Below, one piece after another: positions 49,531-58,981 of a DNA stretch of 64,000 bases (positions are counted from its first letter, which is position 1; the number at the start of each line of letters is the position of its first letter). The position numbers were made by a program, and so were the translations under genes. A model generated the notes under the pieces. It searched no databases and was not told the DNA's origin. It saw nothing but the letters and a program-made list of their open reading frames with translations. Origin of the DNA: Peribacillus sp044761985 (GTDB lineage: Bacteria; Bacillota; Bacilli; Bacillales; DSM-1321); NCBI RefSeq assembly GCF_044761985.1, contig NZ_JBIWDK010000009.1:62001-126000 (forward strand), given 5' to 3'.

Positions 49531-51246
49531 ATGACACAAAAAGCAGTAGTGGCTGATCGAAAAAGTGGAAAGACACATTATAGTGGTGCCGAATTTTTGA
49601 TGGAAGCATTGAAAAAGGAAAATGTTGAAGTCATCTTTGGGTACCCTGGTGGTTCTGTATTGCCGATATATGACAAGCTTTATAGTTCAAAGCTTTTTCA
49701 TATCTTGACACGACATGAGCAGGGTGCAATCCACGCAGCAGAAGGGTACGCCAGGATTACTGGCAAACCGGGAGTGGTCATTGTAACGTCCGGTCCTGGA
49801 GCAACGAACATTGTAACCGGCCTAGCGGACGCAATGATTGATTCTCTTCCACTTGTTGTTATTTCGGGTCAGGTAGCTACTAGCGTAATTGGTTCGGATG
49901 CCTTTCAGGAGGCAGATGTACTCGGGATTACAACCCCAATTACAAAACATAACTATCAAGTGAGAAAGCCGGAAGACCTCCCACGTATCATCAAAGAAGC
50001 ATTTTATATCGCTTCAAGCGGACGACCGGGACCTGTTTTAATAGATATTCCTAAAGACATGGCAATCTTGGAAGGGGTAGCGACGGAAGAGGATCCAGTG
50101 ATGGACCTGCCAGGCTATCAGCCAACGACAAAGCCGAATTACTTACAAATAAGAAAGCTTGTTGAAGCGGTAAGTGGTGCGAAAAGGCCCGTCATCCTTG
50201 CTGGAGCAGGTGTCCTTCATGCAAAGGCATCTCATCTCTTGAAGGAATATGCCGAACAACAAGGCATACCAGTAGTTCACACCCTCCTTGGCCTTGGTGG
50301 TTTCCCAGCCGAGCATCCGCAATTTATTGGAATGGGTGGCATGCATGGTAGTTTTGCGGCAAACATGGCGTTATCGAAATGTGATCTGTTGATTAATGTG
50401 GGGGCAAGGTTCGATGATCGCTTGACCGGAAACTTAGCCAAATTTGCACAATATGCAACTGTTGCCCATATCGATATTGATCCAGCGGAAATCGGAAAGA
50501 ATGTACCAACCAAGATTCCTGTAGTCGGCAGCGCAAAAGAAGCTTTAACGGAGTTGATTGCCCAAAGTGGTAAAAAGCCTGACATTACGGAATGGACTGA
50601 ACAGTTGAATGAGTGGAATGCAGAATTCCCATTACGTTATACCCAAGAAGAAGGGGTGCTGAAACCTCAACGTGTCATTCAAATGCTCCATGAAAAAACG
50701 AAGGGGGAAGCCATTGTCACGACGGATGTTGGTCAGCATCAAATGTGGGCGGCCCAGTACTATCCATTTAACAAGCCTAATTCATGGGTCACATCCGGTG
50801 GCCTGGGTACGATGGGCTTTGGCTTACCGTCCGCACTTGGAGCACAAATGGCCAATCCAAAAGCGACAGTTCTTTCGATATCTGGCGATGGTGGTTTTCA
50901 GATGTGCCTTCAAGAACTTTCGGTCATTGCGGAAATGAATCTGCCGATTAAGATCATCATCATTAATAACGGTGCGCTTGGAATGGTAAGGCAATGGCAG
51001 GAACTCTTCCATGACAATCGCTTTTCACACAGTGTTTTCCAGTCTCAACCCAATTTCGTTAAATTGGCTGAAGCATATGGAATTCCAGGGTTTAAAGCGA
51101 CTACCGAGGAAGAAGCCAATGCATGCCTCGATGAAGCATTCACGATAGATGGACCGGTTTTGATCGATTTCCGTGTCAAACAAATGGAAAATGTCTTTCC
51201 GATGGTAGCATCAGGAAAAGGGCTGGATGAAATGGAAGGAGTTTAA
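49531..51246 (+). CDS. ilvB: IlvB, acetolactate synthase large subunit
   Basis: The 571-residue ThDP-dependent enzyme makes acetolactate or acetohydroxybutyrate for branched-chain amino acids. The N-terminal PYR domain has EVIFGYPGGSVLPIYDKL with the catalytic Glu in HEQGAIHAAEGYAR. The middle domain follows, then the C-terminal PP domain with ISGDGGFQMCLQELSVIAEM and IIINNGALGMVRQWQ. GGAGGAGG supports ATG 49531; the 27-base upstream frame is leader. Confidence 0.96.
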   Translation: MTQKAVVADRKSGKTHYSGAEFLMEALKKENVEVIFGYPGGSVLPIYDKLYSSKLFHILTRHEQGAIHAAEGYARITGKPGVVIVTSGPGATNIVTGLADAMIDSLPLVVISGQVATSVIGSDAFQEADVLGITTPITKHNYQVRKPEDLPRIIKEAFYIASSGRPGPVLIDIPKDMAILEGVATEEDPVMDLPGYQPTTKPNYLQIRKLVEAVSGAKRPVILAGAGVLHAKASHLLKEYAEQQGIPVVHTLLGLGGFPAEHPQFIGMGGMHGSFAANMALSKCDLLINVGARFDDRLTGNLAKFAQYATVAHIDIDPAEIGKNVPTKIPVVGSAKEALTELIAQSGKKPDITEWTEQLNEWNAEFPLRYTQEEGVLKPQRVIQMLHEKTKGEAIVTTDVGQHQMWAAQYYPFNKPNSWVTSGGLGTMGFGLPSALGAQMANPKATVLSISGDGGFQMCLQELSVIAEMNLPIKIIIINNGALGMVRQWQELFHDNRFSHSVFQSQPNFVKLAEAYGIPGFKATTEEEANACLDEAFTIDGPVLIDFRVKQMENVFPMVASGKGLDEMEGV

Positions 51247-51249
51247 GCA

Positions 51250-51762
51250 ATGAGGGGAATTCTTAGCCTTACCGTGAACAATAGACCAGGCGTCCTTAAC
51301 CGGATCACGAACCTGTTCACGAAAAGGAATTATAACATTGAAAGCATGACAGTCGGGCAATCCGAGCAGGAGGGCATTTCAAGGATGACCTTCGTGGTCG
51401 ATGTTGATGACGAAACGGTCATTGAGCAAATCACAAAGCAATTAAATAAGCAGATAGAAGTGCTTAAAGTGATTGATATCACGAATCAATCGATTGTAGC
51501 CAGGGAACTGGCGCTCATCAAGATATTGGTGACAAGCCAGACCCGACCTGAAATCTATTCGGTAATTGAGCCTTTCCGGGCCTCTGTTATAGATGTAAGT
51601 AAAGATAGCCTGACGGTTCAAATCACTGGGGAATCAGACAAAATCGAAGCCTTCATTGAACTGATCAAACCGTATGGCATCAAAGAGTTGGCAAGAACCG
51701 GGACGGCGGCCTTCCCTCGCGGAATGCAGTTGTCACATGCAAAAAGCGCAACAATCGTATAA
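51250..51762 (+). CDS. ilvH: IlvH, acetolactate synthase regulatory subunit
   Basis: The 170-residue protein has an N-terminal ACT domain (LSLTVNNRPGVLNRITNLFT) that senses valine and a C-terminal ACT-like domain (KILVTSQTRPEIYSVIEPF). It starts 3 bases after the ilvB stop with AAGGAG inside ilvB, so translation is coupled. Confidence 0.95.
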   Translation: MRGILSLTVNNRPGVLNRITNLFTKRNYNIESMTVGQSEQEGISRMTFVVDVDDETVIEQITKQLNKQIEVLKVIDITNQSIVARELALIKILVTSQTRPEIYSVIEPFRASVIDVSKDSLTVQITGESDKIEAFIELIKPYGIKELARTGTAAFPRGMQLSHAKSATIV

Positions 51763-51809
51763 AAACAACCAAAAAAAACTATGGATATGAAAAGGGAGAT
51801 GTATTAATA

Positions 51810-52838
51810 ATGGCAAAAGTATATTATAACGCAGAAGCAAACGAGAATTTTTTCAACAATAAAAAGGTAGCGGTAATCGGATACGGTTCACAAGGACACG
51901 CACATGCTCAAAACTTACGTGATAGCGGTGTGGATGTAATCATCGGAATCAGAAAAGGTAAATCATTCGATAAAGCTGTAGAAGATGGATTCAATGTATA
52001 TACAGTTAAAGAAGCGGCAGAACAAGCAGATGTAATCATGAACCTTTTACCAGATGAAACGCAACCAAAAGTATACCAAGAAGAAATCAAACCTGTGTTG
52101 CATGCAGGTCAAGCATTAATGTTCGCACACGGATTCAACGTTCACTTTAACCAAATTGTCCCACCAGCCGACGTGGATGTATTATTAGTGGCTCCAAAAG
52201 GTCCAGGACATCTTGTTCGCCGTACATATGAACAAGGTGCAGGGGTACCGGCATTATTCGCAATCTACCAAGATGTGACGGGTGAAGCAAGAGAATTGGC
52301 ACTTGCTTACGCTAGAGGAATCGGAGCACTAAGAGCGGGTGGATTGGAAACGACATTCCAAGAAGAAACAGAAACAGATCTTTTTGGAGAACAGGCAGTG
52401 CTTTGTGGCGGATTGACTTCCCTTGTAAAAGCTGGGTTTGAAACATTGACGGAAGCTGGATACCAACCGGAAGTTGCATACTTCGAGTGTTTACATGAAT
52501 TGAAATTAATCATCGACCTTATGTATGAAGGCGGTATGGAAAATATGCGTTATTCCATCTCTGATACGGCTCAATGGGGAGATTTCGTTTCAGGACCACG
52601 CGTTGTGACAGAGACGACAAAAGAAGCGATGAAAGCCATTTTAAAAGACATCCAAGACGGGGAATTCGCAAAAGGATGGATCCTAGAAAACCAAGCGAAT
52701 CGTCCAGTCTTCAATGCTATCAATAACCGTGAAAACAAACACCAAATCGAAGTGGTAGGTCGTGAATTAAGAAAAATGATGCCATTCGTCAAACCTCAAC
52801 AAACAGAGAAAGAAGTGGTAGCCGTTGCGAAAAATTAA
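51810..52838 (+). CDS. ilvC: IlvC, ketol-acid reductoisomerase
   Basis: The 342-residue class I enzyme has an N-terminal Rossmann domain (VAVIGYGSQGHAHAQNLRDS) whose IRKGKSF loop fits NADPH use. The C-terminal knotted domain has metal ligands in TDLFGEQAVLCGG and ECLHELKLIIDLMYEGG. GGGAGATG precedes the ATG. The end overlaps the leuA start by 14 bases. Confidence 0.96.
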   Translation: MAKVYYNAEANENFFNNKKVAVIGYGSQGHAHAQNLRDSGVDVIIGIRKGKSFDKAVEDGFNVYTVKEAAEQADVIMNLLPDETQPKVYQEEIKPVLHAGQALMFAHGFNVHFNQIVPPADVDVLLVAPKGPGHLVRRTYEQGAGVPALFAIYQDVTGEARELALAYARGIGALRAGGLETTFQEETETDLFGEQAVLCGGLTSLVKAGFETLTEAGYQPEVAYFECLHELKLIIDLMYEGGMENMRYSISDTAQWGDFVSGPRVVTETTKEAMKAILKDIQDGEFAKGWILENQANRPVFNAINNRENKHQIEVVGRELRKMMPFVKPQQTEKEVVAVAKN

Positions 52839-54360
52839 TATTTTTGAAACAACACTTCGTGATGGGGAGCAATCGGCCGGTGTGAACTTGAATTTTACCG
52901 AAAAGCTGGAAATTGCTTATCAGCTTGAAAGGCTTGGTGTGGATATCATCGAAGCCGGTTTTCCGGCAGCATCCAAAGGGGACTTCAATTCCGTACAGGA
53001 AATCGCGCGCAAAATCAGAAACAGCTCTGTTACAGGGCTGGCGCGCGCTGTAAAGGGAGACATTGACGCTGCGTGGGACTCATTGAAAGTCGGAGCAGAA
53101 CCAAGGTTGCATACATTCATCGCCACGTCTCCGATCCACCGTCAATACAAGTTGAAAATGTCAAAAGAACAAGTGATTGAAAAATCAGTTGCCATGGTCA
53201 AGTATGGGGCAGAGCGTTTCCCAATCGTACAATGGTCTGCCGAAGATGCCAGTCGAACTGAACTTGACTATCTGGCTGAAATAGTCGAAGCGGTCATTCA
53301 GGCGGGGGCGAAGGTTATCAACATTCCGGATACAGTGGGATATGCCGCCCCGATTGAATACGGAAACATCTTCCGTTACCTACGTGAAAATGTTCCTTCC
53401 ATCGATAAGGTGAGCCTATCGGCTCACTGCCATGATGATCTTGGAATGGCAACAGCTAACTCATTGGCTGCCATTGAAGGTGGGGCTACCCAAGTCGAGG
53501 GAACGATAAATGGAATTGGCGAACGTGCCGGCAATGTGGCCCTTGAAGAAGTGGCGATGGCTCTTTATATCCGAAAAGATTTCTATCAGGCGGAGACGGG
53601 TCTTGTCTTGAATGAAATCAAAAGAGCTAGTGATCTGGTTAGTCGTTTAACGGGAATGCAGGTACCTGCAAATAAAGCCATTATCGGGGCCAATGCCTAT
53701 GCGCATGAATCCGGGATTCACCAAGATGGCATGTTGAAAGAAAAAACGACGTATGAAATTATCTCACCGGATCTGGTCGGTGTGTCTGCCAATTCGCTTG
53801 TTCTAGGTAAGCATTCTGGACGGCATGCTTTCAAAGAGAGATTACAAGAATTGAATTTCTCTGTAACGGATGAAGAAATGAATTCTTTATTTGTCCAGTT
53901 CAAAGAATTGGCGGATAACAAGAAAACCATGACGGACGAAGATATCGTAGCTCTTGTCCTTGAAGAAAAAGCGACGGATATCAGTTTTTATGACCTGATT
54001 TCCTTCCAAATATCTCATGGTACCCATCAAGTTGCCACGGCAACGGTTACGTTGAAAAAAGGCGATAGTGAAGAAATACAGGAAGCGGCAACGGGTGCTG
54101 GTAGTGTTGAGGCCCTCTATAACACGCTTGAAAGATGTTTGGGTAGTCAAATCAACCTCCAGGATTACAGAATCCAATCTGTGGGAGCTGGGATGGATGC
54201 CTTAGCACAAGTTTTCGTAAAAATCGATTACAACGGTGTGGAAACGAGTGGACGTGGATTGGACCAGGACGTATTGGAAGCCTCGGCAAAAGCTTATTTA
54301 AACGCGGTGAACCGTGTAGTCATCATGAAGGAATTAGAAGAAAAAGCAGTCATGCAGTAG
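52825..54360 (+). CDS. leuA: LeuA, 2-isopropylmalate synthase
   Basis: The 511-residue enzyme condenses acetyl-CoA with 2-ketoisovalerate. The TIM barrel (about 1-280) has INIFETTLRDGEQSAGVNLN and HCHDDLGMATANSLAA. The linker and C-terminal LeuA allosteric domain (about 390-505) show GAGSVEALYNTLERCLG. The start is TTG 52825 inside ilvC; no downstream ATG would keep the catalytic RDGEQ. The Shine-Dalgarno is weak, so coupling to ilvC translation is likely. Confidence 0.93.
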   Translation: MRKINIFETTLRDGEQSAGVNLNFTEKLEIAYQLERLGVDIIEAGFPAASKGDFNSVQEIARKIRNSSVTGLARAVKGDIDAAWDSLKVGAEPRLHTFIATSPIHRQYKLKMSKEQVIEKSVAMVKYGAERFPIVQWSAEDASRTELDYLAEIVEAVIQAGAKVINIPDTVGYAAPIEYGNIFRYLRENVPSIDKVSLSAHCHDDLGMATANSLAAIEGGATQVEGTINGIGERAGNVALEEVAMALYIRKDFYQAETGLVLNEIKRASDLVSRLTGMQVPANKAIIGANAYAHESGIHQDGMLKEKTTYEIISPDLVGVSANSLVLGKHSGRHAFKERLQELNFSVTDEEMNSLFVQFKELADNKKTMTDEDIVALVLEEKATDISFYDLISFQISHGTHQVATATVTLKKGDSEEIQEAATGAGSVEALYNTLERCLGSQINLQDYRIQSVGAGMDALAQVFVKIDYNGVETSGRGLDQDVLEASAKAYLNAVNRVVIMKELEEKAVMQ

Positions 54361-54375
54361 GAAGGGGAGATTTCG

Positions 54376-55488
54376 ATGAAAAGGAATATTGCGGTGCTTC
54401 AAGGAGATGGCATCGGTAAAGAAGTGACTAGAGGCGCTGTAGAAATTCTTGAAGCCGTTGCTCAACGGTACGGGCATGATTTTGAATTTCAATATGGCGA
54501 AATTGGTGGTAGCGCTATCGATAACACGGGATCGCCACTACCGGACGGGACAGTAGAGATTTGCAAGAATAGCGACGCGGTATTATTAGGGGCGGTCGGG
54601 GGACCGAAGTGGGACACTCAACCTGCGCACCTAAGGCCAGAGCGTGGTTTATTGAAAATCCGCAAAGACCTGAATCTCTATGCTAACATCCGGCCAATTA
54701 GCTATTATTCCAGCTTGTCGGAGTCTTCACCTCTTAAAAAGGAATTCATTGAAGATGTCGATTTCGTTATTGTACGCGAGCTGACGGGTGGCCTTTATTT
54801 CGGGAAGCCGAGTGAGCGGGTGGAACGAGAAGGGAAGGATGCGGTCGTCGATACCCTTTTTTATCAGAAAGATGAAATGAAGCGCATCATTGAACTTGCA
54901 TTTAAATTAGCCTCTGACCGCAAGAAAAAAGTGACATCGGTCGACAAAGCCAATGTCCTGGAATCCAGTCGGATGTGGCGTGAAACGGCTGAAGAAATCG
55001 CCAAAGATTATCCAGAAGTGGAACTTGAACACATGCTTGTTGATAATGCTGCGATGCAGCTCATAAAGAATCCGAAACAATTTGACGTTATCGTGACGGA
55101 AAATATGTTTGGTGACATTTTAAGCGATGAAGCATCCGTCTTGACTGGTTCACTTGGCATGTTGCCTTCCGCTTCGATCTCTACGGAAGGTCCCAATTTA
55201 TATGAACCGATCCACGGATCTGCCCCTGATATTGCAGGAAAAAATCTAGCAAATCCTATTGGGACGATTTTATCGGCAGCATCGTTGTTACGCCTATCAT
55301 TCGGATTGGAAAATGAGGCCGACGCGGTCGAGCAAGCGGTGGAAACGGTACTGAACTATGGACTAAGAACCGGTGATATTGCTAATGGTCAATCATCAAT
55401 CACGACGACGACAGAAATGATTGCCCAAATAAAAGCAACTCTATTAGACCAGGAAGCCATCTCCAACATCATGGGAGCTTATGCATAA
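54376..55488 (+). CDS. leuB: LeuB, 3-isopropylmalate dehydrogenase
   Basis: The 370-residue NAD-dependent oxidative decarboxylase has VLQGDGIGKEVTRGAVEILE at the start, substrate arginines in RPERGLLKIRKDLNLYANIRP (adjoining blocks), RELTGGLYFGKP, TVDKANVL-type TSVDKANVLESSRMW and the cofactor block EPIHGSAPDIAGKNLANPIG. AAGGGGAG precedes the ATG. Confidence 0.96.
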   Translation: MKRNIAVLQGDGIGKEVTRGAVEILEAVAQRYGHDFEFQYGEIGGSAIDNTGSPLPDGTVEICKNSDAVLLGAVGGPKWDTQPAHLRPERGLLKIRKDLNLYANIRPISYYSSLSESSPLKKEFIEDVDFVIVRELTGGLYFGKPSERVEREGKDAVVDTLFYQKDEMKRIIELAFKLASDRKKKVTSVDKANVLESSRMWRETAEEIAKDYPEVELEHMLVDNAAMQLIKNPKQFDVIVTENMFGDILSDEASVLTGSLGMLPSASISTEGPNLYEPIHGSAPDIAGKNLANPIGTILSAASLLRLSFGLENEADAVEQAVETVLNYGLRTGDIANGQSSITTTTEMIAQIKATLLDQEAISNIMGAYA

Positions 55489-55496
55489 CCTTCTTT

Positions 55497-55524
55497 CACG
55501 GCCTAAATCTAGGCCGTGTTTTTT
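55497..55524 (+). terminator. Intrinsic terminator inside the operon, between leuB and leuC
   Basis: CACGGCCTA and TAGGCCGTG form a perfect 9-bp stem with a 4-base loop followed by six T. It has the full form of an intrinsic terminator although leuC and leuD lie downstream with no promoter I can see. Confidence 0.82.
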
Positions 55525-55557
55525 AAAAAAATATAAAATTGATCGAGGTGGATATAA

Positions 55558-56967
55558 GTGGGTAAATCTATAATTGAAAAAATATGGGATCGCCATATTA
55601 TATATGAAGAGGAAAATAAACCGGATTTATTGTATATAGATCTTCAATATATTCATGAAGTAACATCCCCTCAAGCATTCGAAGGTTTGAGATTGAAAGG
55701 GCGTAAAGTAAGAAGGCCCGACCGGACTTTCGCAACAATGGACCATAATGTGCCTACTATAAATCGCCATTTCATTTCGGATGATATTGCAAGAAAACAG
55801 TTGGAGGCACTCGATAAAAACTGTAAGGAATTCGGTATCCGTCTTGCTGACCTAGACAGCCCAGAACAAGGAATCGTTCATGTCATCGGTCCGGAATTAG
55901 GTCTTACACAACCTGGTATGACGATTGTTTGCGGGGACAGCCATACATCTACGCATGGGGCGTTCGGATCGATTGCTTTCGGGATCGGAACAAGTGAAGT
56001 GGAGCATGTTTTGGCCACTCAATCCCTATGGCAGACTAAACCAAAAACGCTCAAGCTTGAGGTTAATGGGAAACTCGGTCATGGAGTCATGGCGAAAGAT
56101 GTCATTTTATATGTTATATCCAAATTCGGTGTCGACTTTGGGACAGGACATATCATTGAATATTGTGGGGAAGTTTTCGATGCCATGTCAATGGAAGAAA
56201 GAATGACCGTATGTAATATGTCAATCGAAGGCGGTGCTCGTGCTGGGCTAGTGGCACCAGATGAAACGACCTTCTCCTATTTGAAAGGTCGTAAATATGT
56301 TTCAAAAGGTGAAGAGTTTGAGCGTTGCGTTCAGGACTGGAAGGCACTTGTTAGTGACGCAGATGCGGTTTATGACCGGGAAATCGTCCTTGATGGCAGT
56401 TTGATTTCGCCAATGGTCAGCTGGGGAACAAATCCGGGCATGGCTAGTGGAGTGGATGAACGGGTACCGACTTTTGCAGAGGATATCACTAATACGAAGG
56501 AACTCGGCCGCGCGCTTGAATATATGGGACTTCAAGAAGGAATGGCGATTACGGATATTCCGGTTCAACATGTATTTATCGGTTCTTGTACCAATTCCAG
56601 AATTGAAGATTTACGTCAGGCTGCTGAAATGATTGAAGGCAGGACGGTTCATAAAGGTGTTCGAGCAATGGTGGTACCAGGCTCACAAAGTGTCAAGAAG
56701 CAAGCGGAAGATGAAGGATTGGATGAAATTTTTAAATCGTCAGGCTTTGAATGGCGGGAATCAGGTTGTAGCATGTGCTTGAGCATGAACCCGGATGCGG
56801 TGCCTCCTGGTGAACACTGTGCCTCCACGAGTAACAGGAATTTCGAGGGACGACAAGGGGCAGGGGCCAGGACCCATTTAGTAAGTCCAGCCATGGCAGC
56901 GGCTGCGGCCATATACGGGAAGTTCGTTGATATAAGAAACTTGAAAAAAGCTGAGAGAGTTCAGTAA
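55558..56967 (+). CDS. leuC: LeuC, 3-isopropylmalate dehydratase large subunit
   Basis: The 469-residue aconitase-family subunit binds a [4Fe-4S] cluster. Cys ligands are in GSCTNSRIEDL near residue 345 and SGCSMCLSMNPD near 405, and VCGDSHTSTHGAFGS is the other signature. It starts at GTG 55558 after GAGGTGG. leuD follows after 24 bases. Confidence 0.95.
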   Translation: MGKSIIEKIWDRHIIYEEENKPDLLYIDLQYIHEVTSPQAFEGLRLKGRKVRRPDRTFATMDHNVPTINRHFISDDIARKQLEALDKNCKEFGIRLADLDSPEQGIVHVIGPELGLTQPGMTIVCGDSHTSTHGAFGSIAFGIGTSEVEHVLATQSLWQTKPKTLKLEVNGKLGHGVMAKDVILYVISKFGVDFGTGHIIEYCGEVFDAMSMEERMTVCNMSIEGGARAGLVAPDETTFSYLKGRKYVSKGEEFERCVQDWKALVSDADAVYDREIVLDGSLISPMVSWGTNPGMASGVDERVPTFAEDITNTKELGRALEYMGLQEGMAITDIPVQHVFIGSCTNSRIEDLRQAAEMIEGRTVHKGVRAMVVPGSQSVKKQAEDEGLDEIFKSSGFEWRESGCSMCLSMNPDAVPPGEHCASTSNRNFEGRQGAGARTHLVSPAMAAAAAIYGKFVDIRNLKKAERVQ

Positions 56968-56991
56968 ATACAAATTAATAGGAGGTGCACA

Positions 56992-57597
56992 ATGGAAATG
57001 GAACCCATTACTATATATAAAGGAAGAGCGGCGGCACTAAATCGGAAAAATGTGGATACCGATCAAATCATTCCAAAGCAATTTTTAAAACGGATTGAAC
57101 GAAGCGGCTTTGGCGAATTCCTGTTCTATAACTGGCGCTTTGATGAAGAAGGAAATGAACGCCCTGATTTTGAATTGAATCAGCCTCAAAATCGTGATAC
57201 CTCGATTTTGATTGCGGGTGAAAACTTTGGCTGTGGATCATCAAGGGAGCATGCACCATGGTCGTTGAAAGATTATGGTTTCGATATTGTCATCGCACCA
57301 TCTTATGCCGACATATTCAAAAGCAACTGCATGAAGAATGGAATGGTTCCCATCGCATTAAACCATGAGCAAGTCCAGTACCTGATGGAGAGGGCCGCTT
57401 CCCCTGATTATGAACTGACTGTCGATTTACCGAATCAAACGGTGAAAGATGGCCAAGGGTTTGAAGCAAGCTTCGAGATTCATCCATATTGGAAGGAAAT
57501 GCTCGTCAAAGGCTGGGACGAAATATCGATCACCCTTCAATATGATGAGAAAATAGCAGCTTATGAAAAGCAAAAAGATGCAGTTTCTAATGCGTAA
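56992..57597 (+). CDS. leuD: LeuD, 3-isopropylmalate dehydratase small subunit
   Basis: The 201-residue partner of LeuC carries the swivelling domain with KNVDTDQIIPKQFLK and FGCGSSREHAPWSLKDYGF. Together they isomerise 2- to 3-isopropylmalate. AGGAGGTG precedes the ATG. A terminator closes the ilv-leu operon 20 bases later. Confidence 0.96.
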   Translation: MEMEPITIYKGRAAALNRKNVDTDQIIPKQFLKRIERSGFGEFLFYNWRFDEEGNERPDFELNQPQNRDTSILIAGENFGCGSSREHAPWSLKDYGFDIVIAPSYADIFKSNCMKNGMVPIALNHEQVQYLMERAASPDYELTVDLPNQTVKDGQGFEASFEIHPYWKEMLVKGWDEISITLQYDEKIAAYEKQKDAVSNA

Positions 57598-57610
57598 TGA
57601 ATTCAAAAAA

Positions 57611-57646
57611 AGGCTTCCTATCCAATAAAATAGGAAGCTCTTTTTT
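57611..57646 (+). terminator. Intrinsic terminator of ilv-leu
   Basis: GCTTCCTAT and ATAGGAAGC arms are followed by TCTTTTTT. Confidence 0.9.
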
Positions 57647-57763
57647 GTGGAGTTTTAAATTACATATAAGTGGAATGGATACCTTGGAAGGTGACTGTTT
57701 TTTGAATTTCATTCTATTACATGCTAAACTATTTTCCAAAAGCGAACGGCGAGGTGAATATTG

Positions 57764-58795
57764 ATGGTTGGGAAACATGGAAAGAGCACAGAGGATCCGA
57801 AGGTCGTCCCATTTCCTAATCTAGGGGAACGGTTAATCATAAAGGGCCTCGACGAGCTTGGAAAAAGGAACTTTAAAGACGCAGCCCGGCTCTTCAGTCA
57901 AGCACGGGAATTTGAGCCGGATAATGATGAAGTATGTATGGGCCTTGTCGTTTCCCTGGTTGAGCTCGAGTATTATGAAGAGTCCAAAGAATTGTGCCAA
58001 GAGATGCTTAATAAAGGAATCGGTGACTATTTCCAATTGATTAACATCTATTTAATGGTGCTACTCCAATTGAATGAACATCAGGAAATGATTACGACAA
58101 TTGAACTTTTATTTGATGAAAACCAGATCCCCTTCGACAAAGAGGAGCATTTTGAAAAGATGCTTCACTTCAGCAAGCGGGCCCTTGAAGATAAAAAAGA
58201 GGAAACCGAAAGGGAATTACAGCTGCGGGAAGAAGAATTACAGAAGGAAGAGTTATTCGCAGGGAAATCGGATAAAGAAATGCTACTTGTGATTTCTAAA
58301 CTTACGAATCTTAATATTCGACCTTTTGTCCCCCAAATCGAGCAGTTTCTTCAAGACCGTGATGGACACCCATTTTTTAAAACGATGCTATTAAACATCC
58401 TTATAGACCAGGAGTATAATGAAGAAGTAACCGTTTGGAAGTTCACGCAGTCCAAGATTGTCAATCCAAAAGAGCTGGTAACCTTGAAGGAAACAAGCTT
58501 CCATAAAACGATCATGAACCTGACAGAAGAGGAAATCAGTCATAAAAATCCGAGTTTATTTGAAATGGTGCACAGCCTAATTGAGCGGCATTCCTTTTTA
58601 TTGTATCCATTCGAACCAGAATCAGATATGATACCGGCATGGGCGGCTGCCTATCATGCGTTAGCCGAAGAGTACATGACAGGGGAAGATAGGATCCAAG
58701 AAATAGCGAATAGTTATTCCGTTGATGGGGAAGCGGTTACGAATATTCTAGCCACTATAAAAGAAATCGAAGAAATTTCTTATCCCATTATTTAA
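57764..58795 (+). CDS. ysoA: YsoA, TPR-repeat protein
   Basis: The 343-residue cytoplasmic protein has N-terminal tetratricopeptide-like repeats (about 22-120: GLDELGKRNFKDAARLFSQA, then AREFEPDNDEVCMGL). A Glu/Lys-rich helix (about 128-165) and a mixed C-terminal half follow. It lies between leuD and tig as in B. subtilis; role unknown. GAGGTG is spaced for ATG 57764, one codon after an in-frame TTG. Confidence 0.85.
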   Translation: MVGKHGKSTEDPKVVPFPNLGERLIIKGLDELGKRNFKDAARLFSQAREFEPDNDEVCMGLVVSLVELEYYEESKELCQEMLNKGIGDYFQLINIYLMVLLQLNEHQEMITTIELLFDENQIPFDKEEHFEKMLHFSKRALEDKKEETERELQLREEELQKEELFAGKSDKEMLLVISKLTNLNIRPFVPQIEQFLQDRDGHPFFKTMLLNILIDQEYNEEVTVWKFTQSKIVNPKELVTLKETSFHKTIMNLTEEEISHKNPSLFEMVHSLIERHSFLLYPFEPESDMIPAWAAAYHALAEEYMTGEDRIQEIANSYSVDGEAVTNILATIKEIEEISYPII

Positions 58796-58981
58796 CCTAT
58801 TGCTGTTGTAACGGTTTGAACCTGTGTTATAATGTAGTGGTTGTAATGTATAATCGTCTAATTTTGACGAATTCCCAATTTTTTTCTTGGGTATATTTGA
58901 AGGATGACTTGTTAACACTTGCAAAGCATATTCATCCAATGCTTATTATTGAAGTATATAGATCTTTTTGGAGGGAAACAC

